Shown here: positions 1 through 8,768 of the stretch, piece by piece
How positions within the stretch are numbered: position 1 is the first letter of the stretch
Layout of the letters: every line of letters begins with the position of its first letter
From: Pseudomonadota bacterium
GTDB taxonomy: Bacteria; Pseudomonadota; Gammaproteobacteria; Burkholderiales; Burkholderiaceae_E
Direction of reading: 5' to 3'
Length of the DNA: 64,000 nucleotides
NCBI GenBank assembly: GCA_023388075.1
Contig: JAEWGX010000117.1
Coordinates: 1 to 64,000, forward strand
Program-made: the position numbers and the translations under genes
The notes under the pieces: generated by a model
The model's input: only the letters and a program-made list of their open reading frames with translations
The model's database searches: none
Told to the model about the DNA's origin: nothing

Positions 1-132
1 CGGCTCTGGGGCCTGCTGGACATGCAGCTCATAGGGACCTGGCTGATCTACCTCGCGGCCATCCTCACGCTCTGGTCGATGGGCTACTACCTGAAGGCGG
101 CGTGGCCGCAACTGCGCGCGGGCGCGAGTTAA
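1..132 (+). CDS. pgsA: CDP-diacylglycerol--glycerol-3-phosphate 3-phosphatidyltransferase, C-terminal end (partial)
   Basis: Only the last 43 codons are present; the gene starts before the window. The visible peptide is one hydrophobic helix (about residues 10-32) followed by a short basic tail with the pattern LTLWSMGYYLKAAWPQL, which matches the C-terminal membrane helix of PgsA. The enzyme makes phosphatidylglycerophosphate in the inner membrane for phosphatidylglycerol and cardiolipin. The context supports the call: in many proteobacteria, including E. coli, pgsA is followed directly by a tRNA-Gly, as here. The catalytic CDP-alcohol phosphotransferase motif lies outside the window, so the identity rests on the tail and synteny. 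Confidence 0.72.
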   Translation, partial: RLWGLLDMQLIGTWLIYLAAILTLWSMGYYLKAAWPQLRAGAS

Positions 133-563
133 GCCGGCCAGCGTCTACCGTCGATCGAGTCGACGCCCTGACGCGGACGAGCAATCGGGCGCGGCGAGGT
201 GCTCCGCTCCCGGCTCCCAGACCGGTGAACCAACTTCAATGCAACCCGGTAAGTTACTGATCTCATGTTTCGCGAGGTGAGGAAGCTTGAGAGATTGCGT
301 GAGACTAGAACTCAAGTATGTAATCAGATGAGAGCACTATCCTATTGATAGTAAAAGAGTTTAGTTCCCCAGTAGTCGGTCTTGTTGTCAAGTCTCCGCC
401 TCAAAGCGAGGGCTCGACGCTGCGGCCATCGCACGGCTCAGTGGTGCGAGCTGTCCTGGCCTGGAGTTCGTCGTCATCGGGGGCTCTTGAACGGCGGCGC
501 GAAGGGTGCGCCTGCCTGCTGCCAGCGTCGCGCAACTCGAGGCGAGCTTCACGCGAAGTCGAT
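133..563. other. AT-richer intergenic spacer between pgsA and tRNA-Gly
   Basis: No gene supported. The stretch from about 240 to 400 is near 44 percent G+C by hand count, far below the surrounding genes. It contains a perfect 6-bp inverted repeat (ACTATC 336-341, GATAGT 347-352, 5-nt loop). Open frames that cross it run on into the tRNA-Gly gene and have no ribosome-binding site. It could be a decayed insertion or an untranslated RNA; nothing seen decides this. Confidence 0.5.
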
Positions 564-593
564 TTGCGGGATGCCGTACCGTTTCGCTATACT
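564..593 (+). promoter_or_regulatory. Promoter of tRNA-Gly
   Basis: A -35 box TTGCGG (564-569) and a -10 box TATACT (588-593) are separated by 18 bp, and the mature tRNA starts 10 nt after the -10. The same TATACT hexamer precedes tRNA-Cys at 8571. Confidence 0.6.
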
Positions 594-603
594 CGATGGC
601 TTC

Positions 604-679
604 GCGGGAGTAGCTCAGTTGGTAGAGCGCAACCTTGCCAAGGTTGAGGTCGCGAGTTCGAGACTCGTCTCCCGCTCCA
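604..679 (+). tRNA. tRNA-Gly (anticodon GCC)
   Basis: A 76-nt cloverleaf with CCA encoded at 677-679. The acceptor stem GCGGGAG pairs with CTCCCGC. The anticodon stem CAACC/GGTTG (630-634, 642-646) closes a 7-base loop with anticodon GCC at 637-639. The T arm contains GTTCGAG. It follows pgsA, as in the glyW position of E. coli. Confidence 0.97.
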
Positions 680-874
680 TCCCCATGATCCCAGCGGATC
701 TCGCTGGCCGCGACGCTGGCCGGCGCGGGTGCCTGCGGTCGTCACGGGCCGCGATCGGGTTCGGCTGGGCAAGTGCCTTGCCGTTCCAGGCCGCCTTGGC
801 GCTCGCGGCGCTACGCCCTGGAACGTGATCCCGAAGCGGTCGCAATGGCCCATGCGCTCCCGCAGGAGACGACC

Positions 875-1855
875 ATGACGTATCGCCCCCTGCCTGCGCG
901 GGACCGGCTGACAATCTGTTTCGCGCACGCGGCCTATCGCATGGGAGAGCGCTTCGACCTGCGCGAGACCGGCCTGCGCCACTTCGAGGTGCGCAGCCTT
1001 GCCGAGCTCCAGGCGAGAATCGGCGAGGCGGACGTCCTCGTGGTATCGGGGCTCTGGCGCGACGAGCTTGTCCGGACCGCATCCCGGCTCGCTTTCATCC
1101 AATCGATCAGCGCCGGCATCGACCAGTACGGATCGGAGCTCCTGAGGGAGGCCGGAATCCGGCTGGCCAGCGCGCAAGGTGCCAACGAGCGCGCGGTTGC
1201 CGAGCATGCCATGGCGCTGATCCTTGCGATCTCGCGCAAGCTGCCGATGGCGCGAGACAACCAGGCGGAACGCCATTGGCGCCCGATGATCTCCGACATC
1301 CCGCAGCGCGAGGACGAGCTCGGCGGCAAGACGCTGGTGATCGTCGGCCTGGGGCGGATCGGCTCGCGCCTGGCGAAGCTCGCCCGTGCCTTCGACATGC
1401 GCGTCGTGGCGGTGAAGCGGGATCCGAGCCGCGGTGGCGAGGCCGCCGACCGGGTGGTGACGACGGACCGGATGAGGGAAGTGCTGCCCGAGGCCGACTT
1501 CGTGGCGCTCACCTGTCCGCTGACGCCCGAAACCACCAGTCTCTTCGATGCAGACGCCCTCGCGGCGATGAGTCCCCGCGCGAGCCTCGTCAACGTGGCT
1601 CGCGGCGCGGTGGTCGACGAAGCGGCCCTGGTGGCGGCGCTCGAGGAGGGGAGGATCGCGGCGGCAGCGATCGATTGTGCTCGCGAGGAGCCGTTGCCCG
1701 CGTCAGCGGCGCTGTGGGGCACGCGGAACCTCCTGATCACGCCGCACTCCGCCGGCGAGACGCAACGCTACGAGGACAACGTCATCCACCTGCTGCTGGA
1801 GAACCTGGAGCGGCAGTGGCGCGGTGACGCGAAGTTGCGCAACGGCGTCGTCTGA
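875..1855 (+). CDS. D-2-hydroxyacid dehydrogenase (NAD(P)-binding, 2-hydroxyacid dehydrogenase family)
   Basis: 326 aa, cytoplasmic. It should interconvert a 2-hydroxy acid and a 2-oxo acid with NAD(P)H; the substrate is unknown. The Rossmann motif GLGRIG lies at about 158-163 after LVIV. The catalytic triad of the family is visible as Arg in NVARG (about 243), Glu in EEPL (about 272) and His in TPHSAG (about 291). The start at 875 is chosen because AGGAG lies 6 nt upstream and the protein then begins like its family; the same frame is open back to 773 without a ribosome-binding site. The gene is followed after 33 nt by hyuA on the same strand, so the three genes probably form an operon that handles a ring-opened or acyl hydroxy acid. 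Confidence 0.88.
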   Translation: MTYRPLPARDRLTICFAHAAYRMGERFDLRETGLRHFEVRSLAELQARIGEADVLVVSGLWRDELVRTASRLAFIQSISAGIDQYGSELLREAGIRLASAQGANERAVAEHAMALILAISRKLPMARDNQAERHWRPMISDIPQREDELGGKTLVIVGLGRIGSRLAKLARAFDMRVVAVKRDPSRGGEAADRVVTTDRMREVLPEADFVALTCPLTPETTSLFDADALAAMSPRASLVNVARGAVVDEAALVAALEEGRIAAAAIDCAREEPLPASAALWGTRNLLITPHSAGETQRYEDNVIHLLLENLERQWRGDAKLRNGVV

Positions 1856-1888
1856 CCGCGGGACAATGCCCCGGCAGGAGGAAGGACG

Positions 1889-3994
1889 ATGAAACGCAGC
1901 TCGCACGACGTCCGGCTGGGCGCCGACATCGGCGGCACCTTCACGGATATCGCCCTGGACGTTCGCGGGCGGCTCTACTCCGCTAAGGTTCTCACCACGC
2001 CGGCGGCACCGGAGGAAGCCCTCCTCGAGGGCCTGCAACGGGTCATCGCGGATGCCGGCATCGCCATGGCCGAGATCGGCCTGGTGATCCACGGCACCAC
2101 GCTCGCCACCAATGCGCTCATCCAGCGCAGCGGCGCTCGAACGGCGCTCGTGACCACTGAAGGATTCCGTGACGTGATCGAGATGCGCACGGAGAGCCGA
2201 TTTGCCCAGTACGATCTCGATATCGAGCTGCCGGCACCCCTGGTACCGCGCGAGGATCGCTTCTCCGTCCGCGGCCGGATCGGAGCCTCGGGCGAAGAGC
2301 TGATGCCGCTCGACGAAGCCGCGCTCGAGGCTCTCGGCGAGCGGATCGCGACCGGAGGATTCGGCGCGGTCGCAATCGGCTTCATCCACGCGTACATGAA
2401 CCCGGAGCACGAGCGCCGCGCGCGCCAGATCCTGGCGTGTCGCCTCGACGCGCTCGGCGTGCCGATCTCGATCAGCGCGGAGGTCTCGCCCCAGATGCGG
2501 GAATACGAGCGCTTCAACACGGTGTGCGCCAACGCCTACGTCCAGCCGCAGATGGCCGCCTACCTGACGCGACTCGAGAAGCGCCTCGAGGCGATCGGCG
2601 TGTGCTGCCCGGTCCTCATGATCCATTCCGGCGGCGGCCTGATGGCGGTCGAGACCGCGATCCGCTTCCCCGTGAGGCTGGTGGAGTCAGGGCCGGCCGG
2701 CGGCGCGATCTTCGCGGCCGATATTGCGCGCCGCTTCGATATCGCCCGGGTGGTTTCCTACGACATGGGCGGCACCACCGCGAAGATCTGCCTGATCGAG
2801 GACTACGCGCCGCGCACCGCCCGGACGTTCGAGGTGGCGCGCACGGCCCGCTTCGCCAAGGGATCCGGCATGCCGATCTCGATTCCGGTGATCGAGATGA
2901 TCGAGATCGGCGCCGGCGGCGGCTCGCTCGCCTGGGTCGACCCGATGGGACGGATCCAGACCGGGCCGGAAAGCGCCGGCTCCGAGCCCGGGCCGGCGTG
3001 CTACGGGCGTGGCGGCGATCGTCCGGCGATCACCGATGCCGACCTGTTGCTGGGTCGGCTCGATCCGGACGACTTCGCCGGCGGCTCGATCCGGCTCGAC
3101 ACGGAAGCAGCCACGCGGGCGGTCGACAGGGTGATCGGCGAGCCGCTCGGCCTGTCCACGCTGGCCGCTTCGTTCGGAATCGTCGAGGTGGTCGACGAGA
3201 ACATGGCCAATGCCGCGCGGGTGCACGCGGTGGAGAACGGCAAGGACATCGCCGAGCACGTGATGGTCGCCTTCGGCGGCGCCGCGCCGTTGCACGCAGC
3301 CCGCCTCTGCGAGAAGCTCGGCGTCGACCGCTGCCTCGTGCCGCAGGGTGCCGGGGTCGGCTCGGCGATCGGGTTCCTCAAGGCACCGGTCGGGTACGAG
3401 GCGGTGGCGTCGCGGCTCTGGCGGCTCTCCGGCTTCGAGGCCGAGGCGGTCAATGCGCTGCTCGACGAGCTGCGCGGCATCGCGGAGCGCTTCGTGCGCG
3501 TCGGCGCCCAGGACGAACTCCAGACCGAGCTCACCGCCTTCATGCGCTACGCGGGGCAGGGCTGGGAGATCCCCGTACCGTTGCCGGACCGGCGGTACAC
3601 GGCCGCGGACGCCGACTTCATCCATGGCGCGTTTCGCGAGAGCTACGCGCGCTTCTTCGGCCGCGCGATCGACGGCATGGACGGATTGGAGATCGAGATC
3701 GTGACCTGGTCGGTGAAGGTCCAGGCGCCCAGGCAGATTCCGCCGCGAAGCCAGCTCGTCGGGCGCGGACGACAGGTCGCCGCGGGCCAGGCTCGCGAGA
3801 TTCTCGATCCTGCCAGCGGCGAGAAGCGGATGTACGGCGTCATCGCACGCGACGCGCTCGCACCGGGGGAGGGGGTCACGGGCCCGGTCGTGATCGTCGA
3901 GCGTGAAACCGCCACGATCGTGAGCAGCCTGTTCGATGCGGTCGTGCAGTCCGACGGATCGATCCTGATGATCCGCAAGGAAGGCAAGCGATGA
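1889..3994 (+). CDS. hyuA: Hydantoinase/oxoprolinase family protein, subunit A (HyuA-like)
   Basis: 701 aa. Members are the ATP-binding subunit of ATP-dependent ring-opening or carboxylating enzymes: N-methylhydantoinase, 5-oxoprolinase, acetone or acetophenone carboxylase. The N-terminal phosphate-binding loop GADIGGTFTD (about residues 11-20) and a second actin-like nucleotide loop DMGGTTAK (about 292-299) are clear. AGGAGG sits 7 nt before the ATG. The stop overlaps the start of the subunit B gene by 4 nt (ATGA), so the two are translationally coupled. The substrate cannot be read from sequence. The neighbouring 2-hydroxyacid dehydrogenase, FAH-type hydrolase and Bug receptor suggest uptake and breakdown of a small carboxylated lactam, imide or ketone. 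Confidence 0.9.
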   Translation: MKRSSHDVRLGADIGGTFTDIALDVRGRLYSAKVLTTPAAPEEALLEGLQRVIADAGIAMAEIGLVIHGTTLATNALIQRSGARTALVTTEGFRDVIEMRTESRFAQYDLDIELPAPLVPREDRFSVRGRIGASGEELMPLDEAALEALGERIATGGFGAVAIGFIHAYMNPEHERRARQILACRLDALGVPISISAEVSPQMREYERFNTVCANAYVQPQMAAYLTRLEKRLEAIGVCCPVLMIHSGGGLMAVETAIRFPVRLVESGPAGGAIFAADIARRFDIARVVSYDMGGTTAKICLIEDYAPRTARTFEVARTARFAKGSGMPISIPVIEMIEIGAGGGSLAWVDPMGRIQTGPESAGSEPGPACYGRGGDRPAITDADLLLGRLDPDDFAGGSIRLDTEAATRAVDRVIGEPLGLSTLAASFGIVEVVDENMANAARVHAVENGKDIAEHVMVAFGGAAPLHAARLCEKLGVDRCLVPQGAGVGSAIGFLKAPVGYEAVASRLWRLSGFEAEAVNALLDELRGIAERFVRVGAQDELQTELTAFMRYAGQGWEIPVPLPDRRYTAADADFIHGAFRESYARFFGRAIDGMDGLEIEIVTWSVKVQAPRQIPPRSQLVGRGRQVAAGQAREILDPASGEKRMYGVIARDALAPGEGVTGPVVIVERETATIVSSLFDAVVQSDGSILMIRKEGKR

Positions 3995-5658
3995 GCGATA
4001 TCGTGGACATCCGCATGCAGGTCATGTGGAATCGCCTGATCTCCGTGGTCGAGGAGCAGGCGATGACGCTGCTGCGGACCGCATTCTCCACGTCGGTGCG
4101 CGAAGCCGGCGACCTCTCGGCCGGCGTGTTCGATCGAGAGGGCCGGATGCTGGCCCAGGCGGTGACCGGCACGCCCGGCCACGTCAACACGATGGCCGAG
4201 GCGGTCGGGCACTTCATGGAGGCGATCCCGCTCGAGGAGATGTTCGAAGGCGACACCTATGTCACCAACGACCCCTGGCTGGGCACCGGGCACCTGCACG
4301 ACATCACGATGACGTCGCCCACCTTCCTGGACGGCAGGCTCGTGGGATTCTTCGCCTGCACCGCCCATGTCGTCGACGTCGGCGGCCGCGGCTTCGGCGC
4401 CGACGGCAAGTCGGTCTACGAGGAAGGGCTGCAGATCCCGATCATGAAGTTCGCCGAGCGCGGCAAGGTCAACGGCGACCTCATCCGGATCCTGCGCGCG
4501 AACGTGCGCGAGCCGAACCAGGTCGTCGGCGACTTCTACTCGCTGGCGGCCTGCAACGACGTCGGCCATCGGCGGCTGCGGCAGATGATGCGCGAAGCCG
4601 GTATCGCGGAAATCGATGCGCTGGGTGAGTTCATCTTTCGGCGCAGCCGCGAGGCGACTCTCGCGCAGATCCGCAAGCTGCCCAGGGGCAGCTGGACCAA
4701 CGAGCTGGTGACCGACGGCTACGACGCGCCGGTGAGGCTGGTCGCCACGATCACTATCGGGGACGACGAGGTGACGGTGGACTTCACCGGCTCGGATCCG
4801 GTCAGTCGCTGGGGCATCAACGTGCCGCAGATCTACTCGAAGGCCTACGCCAGCTACGCGCTGAAGTGCGCTTTCGCCGGCGACATCCCGAACAATGCCG
4901 CCTCGCTGTCGCTCTTCTCCGTGACGTCGCCGCCGAACATCCTGAATGCGGCACGCCCGGCGCCGGTTTCGCTGCGCCATGTGATCGGCCACCTCGTGCC
5001 GGACCTCGTCCTCGGCGCACTGGCGAAGGCGCTCCCAGGGCAAGTGCTGGCGGAAGGGGCCGGCGCGCTCTGGAACATCCACATGTCGCTGCGCCCGGTT
5101 GCCGGGCAGCCAGGTCGGCGCGCCGAGGTGCTGATGTTCAACTCCGGCGGCATGGGGGCGCGCCCGGGTCGCGACGGCCTGTCGGCCACCGCCTTCCCGT
5201 CCGGCGTGCAGACGATGCCGGTGGAGGCCACGGAGCAGACGGGCCCCGTGGTCGTCTGGCGCAAGGAGTTGCGACCGGGCTCGGGTGGCGACGGCGAGTT
5301 TCGTGGCGGACTCGGCCAGGTGGTCGAGCTCGCGCCGGCCGAGGGCCACGAATTCGAGTTCTCCGCGATGTTCGACCGGATTGGCCACCCGGCCCGCGGT
5401 CGGGATGGCGGCGAGCCCGGCAAGGCCGGGTCCGTCCGGCTCGACGACGGCACCGCGATGCGCGGCAAGGGCTGGCAGCATGTGCCGGCCGGGCGCAGGC
5501 TGATTCTCGAGTTGCCGGGCGGCGGCGGCTTCGGCGATCCCGGGAGGCGCTCGGCCGCCGCGCGGGCCGCGGATAGGCTGAAGGGCTATGTGGCCGGGAG
5601 CGCGGCGCCGCGATCAACGGCTCGACCGCCGCCGGAGGCGCCGGGATCGGCCGAATGA
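3991..5658 (+). CDS. hyuB: Hydantoinase B/oxoprolinase family protein, subunit B (HyuB-like)
   Basis: 555 aa, cytoplasmic, partner of HyuA. It shows the family blocks EAGDLSAGVFD near residue 30, a TNDPW(L)GTGHLHD segment near 90-100, and the Gly-rich C-terminal GGGGFGDP motif near residue 510. The start overlaps the hyuA stop as ATGA. The C-terminal tail after the Gly-rich motif is Arg/Ala/Pro-rich and probably disordered. The convergent FAH-family gene ends 33 nt downstream. ATP-dependent hydrolase versus carboxylase function cannot be separated without the substrate. Confidence 0.9.
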   Translation: MSDIVDIRMQVMWNRLISVVEEQAMTLLRTAFSTSVREAGDLSAGVFDREGRMLAQAVTGTPGHVNTMAEAVGHFMEAIPLEEMFEGDTYVTNDPWLGTGHLHDITMTSPTFLDGRLVGFFACTAHVVDVGGRGFGADGKSVYEEGLQIPIMKFAERGKVNGDLIRILRANVREPNQVVGDFYSLAACNDVGHRRLRQMMREAGIAEIDALGEFIFRRSREATLAQIRKLPRGSWTNELVTDGYDAPVRLVATITIGDDEVTVDFTGSDPVSRWGINVPQIYSKAYASYALKCAFAGDIPNNAASLSLFSVTSPPNILNAARPAPVSLRHVIGHLVPDLVLGALAKALPGQVLAEGAGALWNIHMSLRPVAGQPGRRAEVLMFNSGGMGARPGRDGLSATAFPSGVQTMPVEATEQTGPVVVWRKELRPGSGGDGEFRGGLGQVVELAPAEGHEFEFSAMFDRIGHPARGRDGGEPGKAGSVRLDDGTAMRGKGWQHVPAGRRLILELPGGGGFGDPGRRSAAARAADRLKGYVAGSAAPRSTARPPPEAPGSAE

Positions 5659-5691
5659 GCGTGCCGGAGCTGCGGCGCCGGCGCTACTTCG

Positions 5692-6615
5692 CTACTTTTG
5701 CTGCGCGGTGGATGAGTCGGCGCGCACGGTGTTCTCGAGCCGCCCGAGGCCGTCGATCTCGATCGCTACCATGTCGCCGTCCTGCAGCGGCCGGGGCGGC
5801 TTCATCGCATAGCCGACGCCGGAAGGGGTACCGGTCGCGATGACGTCGCCCGGCTCGAGCGTCAGGCCGGCGGAGAGCAGGCTCACGATCGTCGGGATGC
5901 GGAACAGCATCGATGCGGTGTTGCCGTCCTGGCGCAGCTCTGCGTTGACCCAGAGCCGGATCGCCAGCGAGTGCGGGTCGCCCAGCGCGGACTTGTGCAC
6001 CACCCAGGGCCCCATCGGGCAGGTGCCGTCCAGGCTCTTCCCCTTGAACCACTGGCCGTGGCGGCGCTGCAGGTCCCGCGCGCTGACGTCGTTCACGATG
6101 GTGTAGCCGAACACCGCGTCGAACCCGCGGCTTTCGTCGATGTCCTTGCCGCCGTCGCCGATCACGATCGCGAGCTCCGCCTCGTAGTCCAGCATACGCG
6201 TGAGGCCCGCATGCAGCGGGATCGGCGCGCCCGGACCGGTGACCGTCGTCGTCGTCTTGGTGAACAGCTCGATGTGCTCGGGAAAGACGTGCGGATCGCG
6301 CCCCTGCGCGATGTTGCCTTCGATGATGTGCTCGCGATAGTTGCGCCCTACGCAGAACACGTTGCGGCGCGGGCGCGGGATGGGGGCGAGCAGCTTCAGC
6401 CCGCGCACCTGCAACTGCGGCGCGTCCGCCGCGGTCGCGATACGGCGCGCCTCGGCGAGCCCCGCGTCGCCGCGCGCGGCGAGCTCGGCGACATCGCGCG
6501 GCGCATCCGGCGTGGACCAGGCGGCCGTCAGGTCGACGACGCTCTCCGCTCTTGCCTCGGTCGCACAGGCCAGGCGTCGATCACCGGGAGAAGCCTCGAA
6601 TACGCAGAACCGCAT
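5692..6615 (-). CDS. Fumarylacetoacetate hydrolase (FAH) family protein
   Basis: 307 aa. The FAH fold hydrolyses C-C bonds of diketo acids or hydrates and decarboxylates oxo acids, with a divalent metal. The protein carries VGRNYREH (about 103-110), the metal-binding E-x-E of DYEAELAIVIG, and the C-terminal GDVIATGTPSGVG block, all diagnostic. The start MRFCVFEAS at 6615 is preferred over the frame opening at 6729 because GGAAGG precedes it and the upstream 38 codons look non-coding. It is divergent from the RidA-like gene at 6716, with about 100 bp of shared regulatory space. Fumarylpyruvate hydrolase activity (gentisate pathway) is possible, but the gentisate dioxygenase of this window is 45 kb away. 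Confidence 0.9.
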   Translation of the reverse strand: MRFCVFEASPGDRRLACATEARAESVVDLTAAWSTPDAPRDVAELAARGDAGLAEARRIATAADAPQLQVRGLKLLAPIPRPRRNVFCVGRNYREHIIEGNIAQGRDPHVFPEHIELFTKTTTTVTGPGAPIPLHAGLTRMLDYEAELAIVIGDGGKDIDESRGFDAVFGYTIVNDVSARDLQRRHGQWFKGKSLDGTCPMGPWVVHKSALGDPHSLAIRLWVNAELRQDGNTASMLFRIPTIVSLLSAGLTLEPGDVIATGTPSGVGYAMKPPRPLQDGDMVAIEIDGLGRLENTVRADSSTAQQK

Positions 6616-6715
6616 GGGGATTTCCTTCCTCGCAGAAATGACGGGCCAAACGTCTCGGCCACATGCTCCTGGGGCAGAATATAGACGATCGCCTACCAAG
6701 GGAGGAAAAGAGGGC

Positions 6716-7468
6716 ATGTCCGAGACCATCGTGTTCGAGCCGGGAAACTACCGCTACATCCCGGCCGTCTTCCAGTACTCGAGCGGCGTCGCCGCCGAGG
6801 ACGGCTACGAGATCGAGCGCGCGCGCTTCGTGAAGCCGCTGCCGATGGCCGAGGCGTTCGCCGCGGTCGAGGCGCACCTGAAGGCCATCGGGCGTCCCAC
6901 CACGGCCTTCGCCCAGTGCGAGCTGCGTTCCGGCGAGCCGTTCACCGACCAGGGGTTCATCGATTTCAACCGGCAGTACGTCACGACGCTCGAGCGCTGG
7001 GGCATCTACAAGGACGGCGTGAACCCGGTAGCCCGCACCAACGTCTGCCCGATGTACGACAAGCCGGCCGAACCGTCGATGTACGCCTTCTCCTACACCG
7101 TGCCCGTGCGCGGTGCCTCGCGCCGCAGCTTCATGATCGCGGGCGGGGGTGACGCCTCCTCGGGGCCGGAGCCGTATGCCGATCGGGTGATCCGCTACCA
7201 CGACACCTCGCCGGAAGGGTTGCGGGAGAAAGTGCGCTTCGTGATCCAGGAGATGGAAGGCCGGCTCAAGGCGCTCGGCTTCGGGTGGCAGGACGCGGTC
7301 ACGACGCAGGCCTACACTGTCCAGAACATCGGCCATCTCGTCGGCGAGGAGCTGGCACGGCGCGGCGCCATGGCCGGCGGCCTGGTGTGGTACTACGTGC
7401 GCCCGCCGGTCGTGGGCCTGGAGTACGAGATGGACGTGCGTGGCGCGACGCGCGAGCTGCTGCTATGA
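6716..7468 (+). CDS. RidA/YjgF-like superfamily protein
   Basis: 250 aa. The C-terminal half (about 155-250) resembles RidA: a long helix with MEGRLKALGFGWQDAVTTQAYTV, then a final strand pattern VVGLEYEMDVRGATREL where RidA proteins usually read VEIEA. RidA proteins deaminate reactive enamine or imine intermediates; longer relatives act in aminomuconate-type pathways. The N-terminal half is not recognised. GGAGGAAA lies about 10 nt before the ATG. It is divergent from the FAH-family gene and followed after 42 nt by the Bug receptor gene, so it is likely part of the same catabolic unit. Catalytic function is inferred only from the fold. Confidence 0.72.
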   Translation: MSETIVFEPGNYRYIPAVFQYSSGVAAEDGYEIERARFVKPLPMAEAFAAVEAHLKAIGRPTTAFAQCELRSGEPFTDQGFIDFNRQYVTTLERWGIYKDGVNPVARTNVCPMYDKPAEPSMYAFSYTVPVRGASRRSFMIAGGGDASSGPEPYADRVIRYHDTSPEGLREKVRFVIQEMEGRLKALGFGWQDAVTTQAYTVQNIGHLVGEELARRGAMAGGLVWYYVRPPVVGLEYEMDVRGATRELLL

Positions 7469-7510
7469 CACGTCGCTGACCACGGGATCCGACAACGAAC
7501 GGAGGAGACA

Positions 7511-8494
7511 ATGAAAGCGATACAGACAACCGCCGTGACCGCCCTGGTCGCGCTGGCGGCAGGGCTTGGCGTGGCTGCGCCGTCCGTGGCCCAGGAGTGG
7601 AGGCCCAGCCAGCCGATTCACGTGATCGTTCCATACCAGCCCGTCGGCACTTCCGACATCATTTCCCGCACCATGGGCGAGCGGATGTCGGCGCGGCTCG
7701 GCCAGCCGTTCGTGGTGGAGAACCGCGCGGGCGGTTCGACCCAGATCGGAACGTCGGCGGTCGTCAACGCCAAGCCCGACGGGCACACGGTGCTGATCGT
7801 GGCGAACACCTTCGCCGTCAATCCGAGCCTCTTCTCCAAGCTGCCCTACGATTCTCTGAAGGACCTCGCGCCGATCACCTACGCCGGCGTCACGCCCCAC
7901 ACGCTGGTGGTGCATCCGTCGCTGCCGGTGCACAACCTCAAGGACCTGCTGGACTACGCCCGTGCCCATCCGGACAAGCTCGCGTACGGCTCGGTGGGCA
8001 ACGGCACCTCGTTTCACCTCGGCATGGAGGAGCTGAAGAAGCTGTCGGGCGTCTCGATCGTGCATGTTCCCTACAAGGGGATGGGCCCGGTGCTGGCCGA
8101 TCTGATGGGCAACAACATCCAGGTGGCATTCGCCAACACGCCCAACATCGTGCAGCACGTCCAGGCCGGGAAGCTGCGGGCCATCGCCATGGCGCATCCC
8201 ACGCGGGTCTCGCAGTTGCCCGAGGTTCCAACCGTCGCGGAGCAGGGCTTCCCGGGCTTCGAATCGAACTCCTGGTTCGTGTACCTGGCCCCCGCTGCCA
8301 CGCCGCCGCGGATCCTCGACAGTCTGAACCGGGCGTTCGTCGACGTCCTGAACGAGCCGGAGGTACGCAAGTACCTGACCGATCAGGGCGTCGAGGTGAT
8401 GGCCACGACCCGCGAGGAAACGGCCGCGTTCATCGGCCGCGAGATGAAGAAGTACGCGGAGGTGGTCAAGTTCTCGGGAGCGAAGGTCGACTGA
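7511..8494 (+). CDS. Bug/TctC-family tripartite tricarboxylate transporter substrate-binding protein
   Basis: 327 aa, exported to the periplasm. A signal peptide with hydrophobic core TALVALAAGLGVAA ends near SVAQEW (about residue 29). The mature part has the Bug signatures IHVIVPYQPVG, VVENRAGG, GSVGNGTSFHL and VPYKGMGP. These receptors bind carboxylates or other small anions for TctAB-type transport or sensing. No tctA/tctB genes are nearby, which is common for Bug receptors in betaproteobacteria. GGAGG lies close before the ATG. A strong terminator follows the gene. Confidence 0.95.
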   Translation: MKAIQTTAVTALVALAAGLGVAAPSVAQEWRPSQPIHVIVPYQPVGTSDIISRTMGERMSARLGQPFVVENRAGGSTQIGTSAVVNAKPDGHTVLIVANTFAVNPSLFSKLPYDSLKDLAPITYAGVTPHTLVVHPSLPVHNLKDLLDYARAHPDKLAYGSVGNGTSFHLGMEELKKLSGVSIVHVPYKGMGPVLADLMGNNIQVAFANTPNIVQHVQAGKLRAIAMAHPTRVSQLPEVPTVAEQGFPGFESNSWFVYLAPAATPPRILDSLNRAFVDVLNEPEVRKYLTDQGVEVMATTREETAAFIGREMKKYAEVVKFSGAKVD

Positions 8495-8510
8495 GGCGAC
8501 CCCGATCCGA

Positions 8511-8558
8511 AGCCGGCGCCCCGGGGCGCGCCAGGAACCCCGCGGGGCGCCGGTTCTT
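8511..8558 (+). terminator. Rho-independent terminator after the Bug receptor gene
   Basis: An 11-bp perfect GC stem (8513-8523 with 8543-8553, 19-nt loop) is followed by TTCTT. It sits 17 nt after the receptor stop and ahead of the tRNA-Cys promoter. Confidence 0.75.
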
Positions 8559-8570
8559 CCGACGCTCGGG

Positions 8571-8576
8571 TATACT
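8571..8576 (+). promoter_or_regulatory. -10 box for tRNA-Cys
   Basis: TATACT at 8571-8576, identical to the -10 of tRNA-Gly, 38 nt before the mature tRNA. No convincing -35 is seen because the upstream bases belong to the terminator stem. Confidence 0.45.
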
Positions 8577-8614
8577 GCCGAGTTGCCTGGCCGGGCCTGC
8601 CGGCCTGGCTACGG

Positions 8615-8688
8615 GGCGCGATAGCAAAGCGGTTATGCAGAGGACTGCAAATCCTTTTAGGCCGGTTCGACTCCGGCTCGCGCCTCCA
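8615..8688 (+). tRNA. tRNA-Cys (anticodon GCA)
   Basis: A 74-nt cloverleaf with CCA encoded at 8686-8688. Acceptor GGCGCGA pairs with TCGCGCC. The anticodon stem AGGA/TCCT (8641-8644, 8652-8655) closes a loop with anticodon GCA at 8647-8649. The T arm is GCCGGTTCGACTCCGGC. Confidence 0.97.
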
Positions 8689-8768
8689 CCTTCTTCCCGG
8701 GCTTACCGCCCGCGATGCCCCCTGGGGACCGACATGCACCCGGCGCCGTGCTCGATGGAGCCGCGGCG

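Noticed and set aside
345..828. Two frames of 100 and 148 codons across the pgsA-tRNA-Gly spacer
   Set aside because: Both run through the tRNA-Gly gene, lack ribosome-binding sites and resemble no family.
773..874. Longer start for the 2-hydroxyacid dehydrogenase
   Set aside because: The added 34 residues are Arg-rich and not family-like; AGGAG lies correctly before the ATG at 875.
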